From the IMG/VR virus record IMGVR_UViG_3300042923_000444, positions 1 through 33,672 of that record: 33,672 nt of DNA. One strand, 5' to 3'. Shown here one piece after another: positions 1 through 7,369 of the stretch. Position 1 is the stretch's first letter; the number at the start of each line of letters is the position of its first letter. The position numbers and the translations under genes are program-made. This DNA comes from a virus. The notes under the pieces are model-generated. The model was not told where the DNA came from, ran no database searches, and saw only the letters and a program-made list of their open reading frames with translations.

Positions 1-170
1 GTCAGCACAACGTGTACGCGTTCCGCGAGTCGCTGCATGGCGGCGGTTCATTCGGTGGTGGTGCGGGGGCTGTCATCAACCAGACCATTCAGCCGGCGCC
101 GGGCATGTCTGAGGAGCACATCGGCCAAATCGCTGCGGAGAAGGCGGCGTTCATGATGCGGAGGGTGTGA
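1..170 (+). CDS. Tail tape measure protein, C-terminal end (partial)
   Basis: The reading frame is open from the left edge and stops at 168-170, giving about 55 residues. It contains a Gly-rich stretch, then INQTIQPAPGMSEEHIG and a basic C-terminus (AAFMMRRV). This kind of ending is common in siphovirus tape measure proteins, and the next gene looks like a distal tail protein, which normally follows the tape measure. The tape measure sets tail length and is ejected into the cell. The call rests on position and C-terminal style because the body of the protein lies outside the window. The stop overlaps the next ATG (TGATG). Confidence 0.6.
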   Translation, partial: QHNVYAFRESLHGGGSFGGGAGAVINQTIQPAPGMSEEHIGQIAAEKAAFMMRRV

Positions 171-583
171 TGCAGGCAACGGTCGATGGGCTGACGTTCT
201 ACAGCGATGCCACTACCGCGGTGACGTACACGATTGAGTCGCTTACCGGGTGGTTTGAGGGTGTCGGGGTTCGGTTCGATCGGACCCCGCGCCCGACCGC
301 CGATGGGGTGTTCGACTCTCCGGGTTACCTCGACGGGCGGTTGATTTCGTTGCAGGGGCTTGTGCTGACGAGTTCGGAGGCCGCGTTCGAGGCGGCGCTG
401 GAGGCGCTGTCGGATATCCCGGTTCATGACCTTGTGGAGTTCACGGTGACGACGGGTTCGGGGACGAAGGCGGCGATGGTTCGTCGTGCGGACAAGCCCG
501 ATATCGCGGTGAACGTGTGGGGTTTCTCTGCTGCTTACCGGTTGTCGTTGTTCGCGCCTGATCCCGCCCTGTACGTGCCCTAG
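170..583 (+). CDS. Distal tail (Dit-like) / minor tail protein
   Basis: 137 residues. I chose ATG 170, which overlaps the upstream stop, over the GTG one codon earlier. The protein is beta-rich, with a Dit-like pattern: an early segment with GVRFDRTPRP and YLDGRLISLQG (a loop common where the hub ring is built), followed by short beta-strands and a C-terminal FSAAYRLSLFAPDP strand. It lies directly after the tape measure end and 8 bp before a baseplate-hub-like gene, the usual Dit place. It probably forms the ring joining the tail tube to the tail tip. The function is inferred mainly from order and fold style. Confidence 0.6.
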   Translation: MQATVDGLTFYSDATTAVTYTIESLTGWFEGVGVRFDRTPRPTADGVFDSPGYLDGRLISLQGLVLTSSEAAFEAALEALSDIPVHDLVEFTVTTGSGTKAAMVRRADKPDIAVNVWGFSAAYRLSLFAPDPALYVP

Positions 584-591
584 GAGGTTTC

Positions 592-1698
592 ATGGTTGAC
601 GAGTGGGTGAACCGGATTTACGAGACCACCACCGGCAACCTTGTTGCGACGGTCCCGTGTTCGTCGTCGAATTGGATGACTCGTATGACGGGTCAGGGTG
701 CGGGGACGTTCACGATCCAGGTGGGGGACTGGGGGGTCTCGAGGGCTGACCTTGAGGAGTGGACGACTCCGAATGAGTACACGATCACGCAGGAGTGGGC
801 GCCGACTGACCATGTCGTGTTCGCGGGTGTGATTCAGGAGGACGACTGGGACGACACGTCGGATACGGTGACGGTGTCTGCGGTGGAGTTGCGGGGCGCG
901 TACTTCAATAACCGGATGTTGTGGCCGTTGTCGACGTATAACACGACCGGTGGGGGCGGGACGGCTACGGCGTTGGCCGTTTCGAGTCGGTCTCGGGCGG
1001 CCGCGGTTCGTGCTGTTCTCAGTACGGCGCAGTTCGGCGGGGCGGCTGCTGCGGTGTTCCCGTTGGATCTTCCCGCGGACGCTTCCGGTGACTTCTCTGC
1101 GGAGTGGTTGTACAACGAGCGCCTGTTCGTTGAGGACCATCTGACGCAGATTGAGGAGGACGGGTGCGAGGTGTATTTGCGCCCGTACCGGTCGTCGGGG
1201 AACCTCCGGTATGAGGTGAAGGTGCAGGATGGGCGCCTGAAGTACGGGACGGTCACGTCGTTCCCGATCCGGGGTGCGAGCTCGCCTGTCCGTAACCTGC
1301 GGGTGAAGCGGGACGGCATCAACCAGATGACTGGTGTGGGTGTGTTCGGTGAGGGTGGCAAAGAGGCGCTGATGCAGTGGGGGCCTGACCCTATCCCGGC
1401 GACGTTCCGTATCCCGTTGCGGGATGTGTGGATCAACCGTTCGGACCTGGACACTGAGTCGCGGCTGCGGTCGGTGGGTAACCAGCAGTATGCGGTGTTG
1501 CAGTACCCGTCGTCGGCGTGGCGGTTCGACCTGCACGTCTACCCGGGTGGGCCTGAGTTCGCTGGGGTTGGGCGTGAGTTGTGGATGAACGTCGGCACGC
1601 ATCCGCGGTTGACGAACGGTGACCACAAGAAGCGGGTTATCGCGCTGAAGGGTGACATGGGGTTCTTTGTGACGCCGGAGGTGGACGATGCCTACTGA
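592..1698 (+). CDS. Tail protein, siphovirus ReqiPepy6 Gp37-like (baseplate hub)
   Basis: 368 residues; ATG 592 is preceded by TAGGAGG (583-588 area), a strong Shine-Dalgarno. It resembles the Gp37-like/Tal N-terminal hub family of actinophages: an early 'W..R....GAGTFTI' segment where the protein grips the tail axis, then VVFAGVIQEDDWDD and TVTVSAVELRGAYFNNR, which are typical hub-domain strands. Known members sit after Dit and form the tail-tip hub through which DNA leaves. It overlaps the next gene by 11 bp. No protease or lysozyme domain is visible at the C-terminus. Confidence 0.7.
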   Translation: MVDEWVNRIYETTTGNLVATVPCSSSNWMTRMTGQGAGTFTIQVGDWGVSRADLEEWTTPNEYTITQEWAPTDHVVFAGVIQEDDWDDTSDTVTVSAVELRGAYFNNRMLWPLSTYNTTGGGGTATALAVSSRSRAAAVRAVLSTAQFGGAAAAVFPLDLPADASGDFSAEWLYNERLFVEDHLTQIEEDGCEVYLRPYRSSGNLRYEVKVQDGRLKYGTVTSFPIRGASSPVRNLRVKRDGINQMTGVGVFGEGGKEALMQWGPDPIPATFRIPLRDVWINRSDLDTESRLRSVGNQQYAVLQYPSSAWRFDLHVYPGGPEFAGVGRELWMNVGTHPRLTNGDHKKRVIALKGDMGFFVTPEVDDAY

Positions 1699-2488
1699 TG
1701 ATTTCCTGGACCCGGCGCAGGAGTCCCGCAGGTTGAAGAAGGCGCAGCAGCGGGCGTGGGTGTCCGGTGGCAGTAGCGGTGGCGATAGTGGTCACGCGGG
1801 GGCGGGTAGTAACTCGATAGTTCTTCCCGCGTCGGCGCAGGCCACCGATTACGGGGCTGTGGCGATTGCTGCGTTCGCGGAAGCCACCGGGTACGCGGCG
1901 GTGTCTATCGGTGAATCGTCGCAAGCTGACGGTGATTACTCGGTGTCGTTGGGTGAGTTCGCGAACGCGCAGGGTACGCGGGCGTTGGCGTTGGGGAAGT
2001 CGTCTGGTGGGGACGCGTTCGGTGCGACGGCGTGTGGTGCTGCGACGTTTGCGGGTGCGGCGCAGTCTTCCGCGTTCGGGTACGGGGCGGTTTCGTCGTT
2101 TGAGTCGTCTACGGCGATTGGGACGGGTGCGGCGACGACGGCTGCCGATCAGATCATGTTGGGGACGGCGTCGGACACGGTTGTTGTGCCGGGGACGTTC
2201 TCTGACCCGTCCGCGCGTCGGTTGAAGCAGAACATTGAGCCGGCACCTGAGCTCACGTCGGTTTTCCCTGAACTGTTCGAGTGGGAGTACATCGGCGGGG
2301 ATGGCCGGCGGCGGATCGGGCCGATGGCGGACGACCTTGTTGGGACGGACGCTGAACGGTTCCTGGTGCGTGACGACGACGGCGAACCTGCGGGTATCGA
2401 CAAGACCGGGTTGCACACGGCACAGATCGCGGCGCTACTGGCCCGCGTCGAACGTCTTGAGGCTGAATTGAGGGAACGACATGGCTGA
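1688..2488 (+). CDS. Tail fibre with YadA-like head repeats and S74-type C-terminal chaperone
   Basis: 266 residues. Residues about 45-160 are short Ala/Gly/Ser repeats (ATDYGAVAIAAFAEATGYA, ADGDYSVSLGEFA, ALALGKSSGG) spaced about 14-16 residues. This matches the YadA/trimeric-adhesin head motif that builds a left-handed beta-roll. From residue 172, SDPSARRLKQNIEP followed by RRIGPMADDL matches the intramolecular chaperone (peptidase S74) signature 'SD.RLK.NI...GP.A.d'. Residues 245-264 form a short coiled coil. In the family this chaperone drives trimerisation and then cuts itself off before the RLK segment. It is likely a receptor-contacting trimeric fibre. Self-cleavage here is inferred. 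Confidence 0.7.
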   Translation: MPTDDFLDPAQESRRLKKAQQRAWVSGGSSGGDSGHAGAGSNSIVLPASAQATDYGAVAIAAFAEATGYAAVSIGESSQADGDYSVSLGEFANAQGTRALALGKSSGGDAFGATACGAATFAGAAQSSAFGYGAVSSFESSTAIGTGAATTAADQIMLGTASDTVVVPGTFSDPSARRLKQNIEPAPELTSVFPELFEWEYIGGDGRRRIGPMADDLVGTDAERFLVRDDDGEPAGIDKTGLHTAQIAALLARVERLEAELRERHG

Positions 2489-2870
2489 CGTGTTCATCGA
2501 CCCCACCGCGAAGAAGGTCTACGGCGGTGACGCTTGGTCGCAGCCGTACTACTTCGGAGACTTCGAGCTTGACGCTGACGGTAACGCGGTCCTCGACGAG
2601 AGCGGCGAACCGGTAGGCGCTCGCGAAGACCTGTCGAGTTACGGCGGTTGGGCGGCTCAGTGGCGCACAGCCGCGAACGCGGACGAAGCGATCACGCTGA
2701 CAGTTGACGCAACGGATGCGGCCACAGGGGTTCTCCTAATCTCTGCGACGTCGGCGCAGACGCGCGCGATGGGCGCAAATGGGGTGTTCGACATCCAGGC
2801 GTCTACGCCGGAAGTGCGGACGTTTGTGCGAGGCAAGACCAAGTGGACTCTGGATGTGACTCGTGACTGA
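2481..2870 (+). CDS. Small minor tail protein of unknown family
   Basis: 129 residues, ATG 2481, overlapping the upstream gene by 8 bp. An acidic N-terminal part (DADGNAVLDESGEPVGARE) is followed by YGGWAAQWRT and beta-strand-like segments ending FVRGKTKWTLDVTRD. The pattern resembles immunoglobulin-like or baseplate-upper-type modules found beside tail fibres, but I do not recognise a specific family. Its position between two fibre genes argues for a virion tail-tip role. The downstream collagen-like gene starts inside its end at GTG 2863, so the two are translationally coupled. Confidence 0.55.
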   Translation: MADVFIDPTAKKVYGGDAWSQPYYFGDFELDADGNAVLDESGEPVGAREDLSSYGGWAAQWRTAANADEAITLTVDATDAATGVLLISATSAQTRAMGANGVFDIQASTPEVRTFVRGKTKWTLDVTRD

Positions 2871-3672
2871 CGCTGTTGGTGTGCCGATCGTTGAGACCAG
2901 GGGTGTCGCGATCCCTACTGGGCAGAAGGGTGGACCCGGCGCGTCGGCGTATGACATCGCGTTCGCGGCTGACCCGTCTGTGGGTACTGAGGTGGAGTGG
3001 CTTGCGTCGCTTCAGGGCGCGGACGGCGAGGATGGCGCGCCGGGTGCTGACGGTGCCCCTGGTGCGGATGGAGCGCCCGGCGCCGATGGTGCTCCGGGGG
3101 CGGACGGTGCGCCCGGTGAGGACGGTGCGTCGGCTTACGAGATCGCAGTTGCGAACGGGTTCGTAGGCACCGAAGCGGCATGGCTTGACTCTCTGGTTGG
3201 CCCTGCCGGTGCGGACGGTGCTGATGGTGCTCCTGGCGCTGACGGTGCCCCGGGCGCACCGGGCGCGGACGGGGCCGATGGTGCGGACGGTGCTCCCGGT
3301 GTCGGTGTCCCCACGGGCGGCACGACAGGTCAGGTACTCGCGAAAACCTCGAACACCGACTACGACACCGCATGGGTTGACGTTGCTTCTGGTGGCGGAA
3401 TGGACGCCGAGGGTGTCCGGGACACGATGGCTGCGGCTCTCGTCGCCGGCTCGAATGTCACCATCACTCCGAACGACGGTGCTGACACCATCACGATCGC
3501 GGCGTCCTTCACGGACCTGGCCGTGGCGGCTGGTTCCGCGAACAACCCTCACACAACCCAGGCCGCGACACGTAACAGTGACCTCCCGAAGAATCACTGG
3601 CGCTACGCGGGCACCGAGGGCGTGGACGACCCGGACAACTGGGTCGACGGCGACGAATGGATCACAGTCTGA
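2863..3672 (+). CDS. Collagen-like tail fibre protein
   Basis: 269 residues. The start is GTG 2863 (GTGACTGA, overlapping the upstream stop). Two Gly-X-Y tracts, residues about 52-88 and 113-147, are built from GADGAPG units. Each is preceded by a duplicated module, SAYDIAFAADPSVGTEVEWL and SAYEIAVANGFVGTEAAWL, so the protein has an internal module-plus-collagen duplication. A GGTTGQVLAK motif (about 152-161), common in phage fibres, follows. Collagen tracts trimerise and act as rigid, length-variable rods. It is likely part of the host-contacting fibre. The repeats make it prone to length changes. Confidence 0.75.
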   Translation: MTDAVGVPIVETRGVAIPTGQKGGPGASAYDIAFAADPSVGTEVEWLASLQGADGEDGAPGADGAPGADGAPGADGAPGADGAPGEDGASAYEIAVANGFVGTEAAWLDSLVGPAGADGADGAPGADGAPGAPGADGADGADGAPGVGVPTGGTTGQVLAKTSNTDYDTAWVDVASGGGMDAEGVRDTMAAALVAGSNVTITPNDGADTITIAASFTDLAVAAGSANNPHTTQAATRNSDLPKNHWRYAGTEGVDDPDNWVDGDEWITV

Positions 3673-4502
3673 TGGCTATTCGATACGCGGTCGCTTCGGG
3701 CCTGTGGTCAGCGACGGCGACGTGGGACGGTGGCACGCTCCCCGCTTCCGGTGACGACGTGTATGCCAACGGGTTCACGGTCTCTATCGACCAGTCCATT
3801 ACGGTGAACTCGTTGCGGAAGACGACCAACGCAACTCCCGGGATTGCTGGTGGCGGAAACTTCAACGTGACCGCGTCAGTGACGATCACCATCACTGATG
3901 GCATCCAGTCGAGCCACAGCGCGACGAACACTTCAGCGGTGCTGAACATCTCGACTGGCACGCCCACCGTGACGGTGAACGGAAACATTGCGGGCGGTGC
4001 GGGTGCGAGTCGTCGCGGCATCACTGTCTCGGTTGCGGCGGACGTCACGATCAACGGTGACCTGACCGGCGGGACGGGTGGCGGTTCCGTGGGTCTGCTG
4101 CTCTCCGGGGCCGCTACCGTCACGATCAACGGTTCGGTGACGGGTGGTGGAGTCGCGTCCACCTATGGCATCAACGGGACCAGTTCGTCGTCGCGGTTGA
4201 CGATCGTGGGGCCTGTGGTGATGGGTGGGTCTGCGGATTCGGCTTTCGGTGTCTACTCGAGCGGGGTTGTGCGTCTCGACGCTGATCTTCAGTTCGGGTC
4301 CGGGGGTTGCCCGCCGGTTCAGACGGTGGGGACCAAGCCGATGTTCGTTCGCGGGGGGTCCAATCTCGCGTTCACTGCCCCATCGGACGATAACTGGCCG
4401 CTTGCGACGGGTGCTGACATTTCGCTTGTTGAGTCGGGCGGTGGTGGGGTTGCCCCGAAGCGGTTCCTGAACGTGGCCGGTGTTGCGACGGCTATTCAGT
4501 AG
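3672..4502 (+). CDS. Putative beta-helical tail fibre protein
   Basis: 276 residues; ATG 3672 overlaps the upstream TGA. Starting MAIRYAVASGLWSATATWDG, it continues with many short repeats in which VTING or VTVNG alternates with Gly-rich turns (residues about 60-180). This is typical of a right-handed parallel beta-helix or beta-solenoid. The N-terminal 'W...ATWDGG.lP..GDDVYANGFTV' segment is frequent in phage surface-binding fibres. It closes the tail operon: the next gene has its own promoter. The role in host recognition is inferred from fold and position. Confidence 0.65.
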   Translation: MAIRYAVASGLWSATATWDGGTLPASGDDVYANGFTVSIDQSITVNSLRKTTNATPGIAGGGNFNVTASVTITITDGIQSSHSATNTSAVLNISTGTPTVTVNGNIAGGAGASRRGITVSVAADVTINGDLTGGTGGGSVGLLLSGAATVTINGSVTGGGVASTYGINGTSSSSRLTIVGPVVMGGSADSAFGVYSSGVVRLDADLQFGSGGCPPVQTVGTKPMFVRGGSNLAFTAPSDDNWPLATGADISLVESGGGGVAPKRFLNVAGVATAIQ

Positions 4503-4555
4503 CTCGTTGTATCAGGGGTCGTGGGTGGGTGCTCTGCGTGTTATGGGAAAGCCTA

Positions 4556-4584
4556 TTGTGAACCGTAACGACAACCAGTACAGT
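4556..4584 (+). promoter_or_regulatory. Putative promoter for a leaderless transcript
   Basis: TTGTGA (4556-4561), a 17-bp spacer, then TACAGT (4579-4584); the ATG at 4591 lies only six bases after the -10. This is the same geometry as the promoter at 12480-12508, and implies an mRNA starting at or next to the initiation codon. There is no Shine-Dalgarno before that ATG, which fits. Confidence 0.55.
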
Positions 4585-4590
4585 GCAGAC

Positions 4591-4743
4591 ATGGAGACCG
4601 TGATGCTGGACCTCGACACAACCCAGTTCGTCGCTCACTGGCGGCACATGGACGACGAGTCCGTGTGTGACCGTCCCGAGGTTTGCGGGCGTGACACGTA
4701 TGTGCGTGGCGGGCGTCCGGACTTCGGTACGTTTGCTGGGTGA
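4591..4743 (+). CDS. Small protein of unknown function (moron-like cassette gene 1)
   Basis: 50 residues starting METVMLDLDTTQFVAHW; acidic N-terminus and two cysteines (VCDRPEVCGRD). I prefer ATG 4591 because a good promoter ends six bases upstream; an in-frame ATG at 4543 would lie inside that promoter. The stop overlaps the GTG of the next gene (GTGA). Its own promoter and the terminator after gene 2 suggest expression independent of the late operon, possibly during lysogeny. I do not recognise the family. Confidence 0.6.
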   Translation: METVMLDLDTTQFVAHWRHMDDESVCDRPEVCGRDTYVRGGRPDFGTFAG

Positions 4744-4934
4744 CCGCACGTGGCACCGTGACCGAAACCGACATCGCCCTACTCGAACGCGCACGTGCGG
4801 CGAAGGATGCTGCTGATGCTGAGTGGCAGGCTGTGATCCTCGCCCTCGCGGAACGGTCCAGCATCCGTGAAGCCGCGAAAGCCGCCCGTATCAGTCCTGA
4901 CACGATCGTCAGGTGGCGTCGACAATCCAAGTAG
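4740..4934 (+). CDS. Small helix-turn-helix protein (cassette gene 2)
   Basis: 64 residues from GTG 4740. The C-terminal half (SSIREAAKAARISPDTIVRW) reads as a homeodomain-like helix-turn-helix: helix, turn (ARIS), recognition helix ending VRWRRQSK. The N-terminal half is a charged helix. It is likely a DNA-binding regulator or resolvase-type HTH lacking a catalytic domain. It is coupled to the preceding 50-residue gene and is followed 11 bp later by a strong terminator, so the pair forms a self-contained transcription unit between tail and lysis genes. Confidence 0.65.
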   Translation: MTARGTVTETDIALLERARAAKDAADAEWQAVILALAERSSIREAAKAARISPDTIVRWRRQSK

Positions 4935-4945
4935 ACCAATAGGCC

Positions 4946-4994
4946 GCGAAGCCCCCGGGTAGTCCCCTCCCCATGAGGACCCGGGGGCTTTCGC
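4946..4994 (+). terminator. Intrinsic terminator-like hairpin
   Basis: GCGAAGCCCCCGGGT (4946-4960) pairs with ACCCGGGGGCTTTCGC (4979-4994) with one bulged T and an 18-nt loop. The stem is very GC-rich and stands between the HTH gene and the endolysin, ending the small cassette. There is no long T-run, as is usual in high-GC actinobacteria. Confidence 0.7.
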
Positions 4995-5027
4995 ATGCCC
5001 GGGCCGTCCGGGGGAAAGGAGACGGTC

Positions 5028-5726
5028 ATGGGTGGAATCCCTAACGGCCGGCTCGACGAGTCCACGATGGTGAACCTCGGGTCAGGGTGGGACAAGTACG
5101 GGCAATGGTTCCACCTCGCCCCTCCCGGCACCGCCGCACGCTGGCAGGAACTCGTGCGCCTCGCACACGAGAAGTACGGTGTGCGCCTGCGCGTCACCCC
5201 CGGATGGAACATCTACCGCCCCCTCCGCATCCAATACCTGTACCGCGCCGACCTGGGCATCTGGGCGGCAGTCCCCGGCACGTCATCCCACGGCGGCGAG
5301 TATCAGGGCCGTGAGTGCTGCGCGATCGACGTTCAGAACTGGGGCGACCTCGGCTGGGCCAGATTCGTAGCCCTCTGCCGCATCGTCGGCCTCACCGTCA
5401 ACTTTGTAAAGCCGCAAGAGCTGTGGCATGTGGGGGACTTCAACCCGTGGACGGTGCCGCAGTTCGCGGCGATCAACATCAAACCGCTCCCCATTATTCA
5501 ACCCGAACCCGAGGAGGACGAGATGGGCTTCTACTACGGACCAACGGACGGGTCTAAGCCGTTCATGTTCTTCAACCAGGCGCGGGGGAAGTCTCGCAGC
5601 ATCAGTTCCGCGGAGTGGTCGATGCTGCGCGCGTTTCAGCGTGGCGCCGCCCCGGTGCTTCCGATGGACGTTCACATGGTGTCGACGTACTGGTACGACG
5701 AGGCTGTGCGTCTGGGGACGTACTGA
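5028..5726 (+). CDS. Endolysin, peptidase M15 (VanY/D-Ala-D-Ala carboxypeptidase-like)
   Basis: 232 residues; ATG 5028 follows AAAGGAG at seven bases. The zinc-peptidase M15 triad is visible: SSHGGEYQG (His88), AIDVQNWG (Asp101) and ELWHVGDF (His134), with the usual SxHxxG..D..WH order. The C-terminal 65 residues after a Pro/Glu linker (PLPIIQPEPEEDE) likely form a wall-binding domain (GFYYGPTDGSKPFMFFN, SEWSMLRAFQ-like). It cleaves peptidoglycan peptide cross-links during lysis. A good RBS-like GAGGAGG before the in-frame ATG at 5523 could also yield the C-terminal domain alone. The stop overlaps the next lysin start. Confidence 0.8.
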   Translation: MGGIPNGRLDESTMVNLGSGWDKYGQWFHLAPPGTAARWQELVRLAHEKYGVRLRVTPGWNIYRPLRIQYLYRADLGIWAAVPGTSSHGGEYQGRECCAIDVQNWGDLGWARFVALCRIVGLTVNFVKPQELWHVGDFNPWTVPQFAAINIKPLPIIQPEPEEDEMGFYYGPTDGSKPFMFFNQARGKSRSISSAEWSMLRAFQRGAAPVLPMDVHMVSTYWYDEAVRLGTY

Positions 5727-6676
5727 TGGGTTACAACGCGATCCATGGGACGCGTACCACTGTTGAGATCCAAACGTTCCTGAAGACCGCGGGCCTGTAC
5801 ACGGGTGCGGTGGATGGGCGTTGGGGTCCGATGACCGACGCCGCTGTCATCACCTACCAGAAGTCGAAGTTCATCACGGCGGACGGAATCTGGGGTATCA
5901 CGACGGATGGGTTCGCGTTCCCCCCGGCAGGGTCCACCCACGGGGTTGACTATTCGTTTTCCCGCCCCGACCCGACCATGCTCGCTTCCCGTGGGGTGAA
6001 ACTCGCGGGCCGGTACCTGTGGGCGGAGAAGTACCTGGACGGGCGCACCAACAAGGGCATCGGCCCGACCGAGCTCATCGCACTCACCAGCGCGGGGATT
6101 GACGTGTTCTTCATCTATGAGGAGGACGGTAAGGAACTGTTGGGCGGGTTCGACGCGGGTGTCCGTGTCGCGAAAGCCGCCGAAGCGTTCCTGAACAAGC
6201 TGGGCCTGCGCTGGTTCCCCATCTACTTCAACGTGGACTATGACGCACCGGCTACGGACATGCCGAAGATCCTCGCCGCGCTGGACGGTATCGCCTCCGT
6301 GATCGGCCTGGACCGGACTGGACTGTACGCCGGCCTCGGCCCCCTTAAGGTCGCGTTTGATGCGGGGAAGATCCGGTGGGGCTTCCAAACGTACGCATGG
6401 TCCGGTGGGGTCTGGGACTCGCGGGCACAGTTGCAGCAGTGGTCGAACGGTCAGTGGGGCAACACGGTTGACTTCACCCGGGCGATGGTGGGGGAGTACG
6501 GGCAGAACCCGGTCATCCCCCCGGTGGTGACGGACAGGCTCGCGCTCGAGGCAGATCTGGCGACGATCACCGATGTTGTGGACCGGATTGTGGATGCGTC
6601 CGCTTCCATCTCGGCACAGTTGCTCCGCGCCCGTCAGGTGCAGGCGCACCTCCGTGACGTGCTGGACGAGACATGA
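5726..6676 (+). CDS. Second endolysin: peptidoglycan-binding plus DUF1906 glycoside hydrolase-like domain
   Basis: 316 residues; ATG 5726 overlaps the upstream TGA. Residues 12-60 are a peptidoglycan-binding domain 1 repeat (EIQTFLKTAGLYTGAVDGRWG...GIWGI). Residues 73-275 match DUF1906 (Rv2525c-like, TIM-barrel): GVDYSFSRPDP, GVKLAGRYLWAEKYLDG, IDVFFIYEEDG, IYFNVDYDAP, WGFQTYAWSGG, LQQWSNGQWG. The acidic residues on the strand ends suggest a hydrolase. A C-terminal helical tail follows (285-316). With the M15 enzyme it gives two different bond specificities. DUF1906 activity itself is not established for this protein. Confidence 0.75.
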   Translation: MGYNAIHGTRTTVEIQTFLKTAGLYTGAVDGRWGPMTDAAVITYQKSKFITADGIWGITTDGFAFPPAGSTHGVDYSFSRPDPTMLASRGVKLAGRYLWAEKYLDGRTNKGIGPTELIALTSAGIDVFFIYEEDGKELLGGFDAGVRVAKAAEAFLNKLGLRWFPIYFNVDYDAPATDMPKILAALDGIASVIGLDRTGLYAGLGPLKVAFDAGKIRWGFQTYAWSGGVWDSRAQLQQWSNGQWGNTVDFTRAMVGEYGQNPVIPPVVTDRLALEADLATITDVVDRIVDASASISAQLLRARQVQAHLRDVLDET

Positions 6677-6987
6677 ACGAGGACGCCACGCCCCCGATGC
6701 GCCCCCAGGACCAAACCGTGTTCCTGCTGGGGCAACTGTCAGGCCAGTTCACCGCGTTCCAACAGTCCATCGAAGCGCGGGACACGACGCAGGCTGAGGT
6801 CAACGGGACGTTCCGTGCCGCGATCGAGCGGGCACAGTCCACCGCTGACCAGGCGATGTCTCATTCGCAGCTTGTGGCGCAGCGTATCCCTGCGAAGACG
6901 CCGTGGCATCAGTACGCGTCGGGATATGCCGCGATTGGGGCGATTGTGTTGGCGGGGATTGCCCTGCTGCGCGTCGTGTTCCCCTAA
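6673..6987 (+). CDS. Lysis-cassette membrane protein with one C-terminal TM (holin-like)
   Basis: 104 residues. A long polar helical region (residues 1-75, probable coiled coil) precedes a single hydrophobic segment (ASGYAAIGAIVLAGIALLRVVF) at the very C-terminus. It overlaps the upstream lysin by four bases (ATGA) and precedes the holin. Such single-TM tail-anchored proteins in actinophage lysis cassettes are often called holin-like or holin regulators (antiholin or pinholin partner). Topology is visible; the precise role is inferred. Confidence 0.65.
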   Translation: MNEDATPPMRPQDQTVFLLGQLSGQFTAFQQSIEARDTTQAEVNGTFRAAIERAQSTADQAMSHSQLVAQRIPAKTPWHQYASGYAAIGAIVLAGIALLRVVFP

Positions 6988-7006
6988 CCCCCATCTCACT
7001 CTTTAG

Positions 7007-7027
7007 CGCCGTCCGATGTGGGCGGCG
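7007..7027 (+). terminator. Short GC-rich hairpin between lysis genes
   Basis: CGCCGTCC (7007-7014) pairs with GGGCGGCG (7020-7027) around a 5-nt loop, followed by TTCGTCGTTTCT. It lies between the single-TM protein and the holin and could be a leaky terminator or a 3'-end stabiliser setting holin levels. Confidence 0.45.
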
Positions 7028-7049
7028 TTCGTCGTTTCTAGGAGGACGA

Positions 7050-7262
7050 ATGTCGAAGTACGCAAACAAGGCTTTCTGGGTCGACGCGTTCGACCGTGCC
7101 GTGTCCACTGTCGCTCAGGCCGCTGTTGCCACGCTCACCGCTGGGGTGACGGGCATTCTCGAGGTCGATTGGGTTGGGGTTCTGTCGGTTGCGGGTCTGG
7201 CTGGTGCCGTGTCGGTGCTGACGTCGATCGCGTTCCGTGGCAGCGAGAAGGGTGAGGCCTGA
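7050..7262 (+). CDS. Holin (phage r1t-type)
   Basis: 70 residues with AGGAGG eight bases before ATG 7050. The N-terminus KAFWVDAFDRAVSTVAQAA matches the start of r1t-family holins ('FW.d..ERa..T.aqa'), followed by two hydrophobic segments (about 19-38 and 40-62) and a short charged C-terminus (RGSEKGEA). It forms membrane lesions that release the endolysins at the programmed time. Its stop overlaps the start of a 24-codon frame. Confidence 0.8.
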   Translation: MSKYANKAFWVDAFDRAVSTVAQAAVATLTAGVTGILEVDWVGVLSVAGLAGAVSVLTSIAFRGSEKGEA

Positions 7263-7336
7263 TGCTCCCGATGCCTCACCCGCGGACCAACAGCATCCGC
7301 CTACTCCGCATCTTCCGATTCCTGTTCTGGTTCTAA
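7262..7336 (+). CDS. Tiny basic-hydrophobic peptide coupled to holin
   Basis: A 24-codon frame starting at ATG 7262, which overlaps the holin stop (TGATG). It encodes a Pro/Arg-containing N-terminus and an amphipathic tail ending IRLLRIFRFLFWF. The overlap gives direct translational coupling, and composition is what a membrane-active or holin-modulating micropeptide would show. It could instead be chance, since only position and composition support it. Confidence 0.4.
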   Translation: MLPMPHPRTNSIRLLRIFRFLFWF

Positions 7337-7369
7337 CCCGAAACTCGTTTACCCACTGAGGAGGGTGCT

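Noticed and set aside
580-1626. Long minus-strand open frame opposite the tail hub gene
   Set aside because: Arg/Pro-rich composition, no ribosome site, antisense to a well-supported tail gene.
3016-3310. CRISPR or mobile-element repeat in the GADGAPG region
   Set aside because: The repeats keep the reading frame and encode collagen-like Gly-X-Y, with no spacers or terminal repeats.
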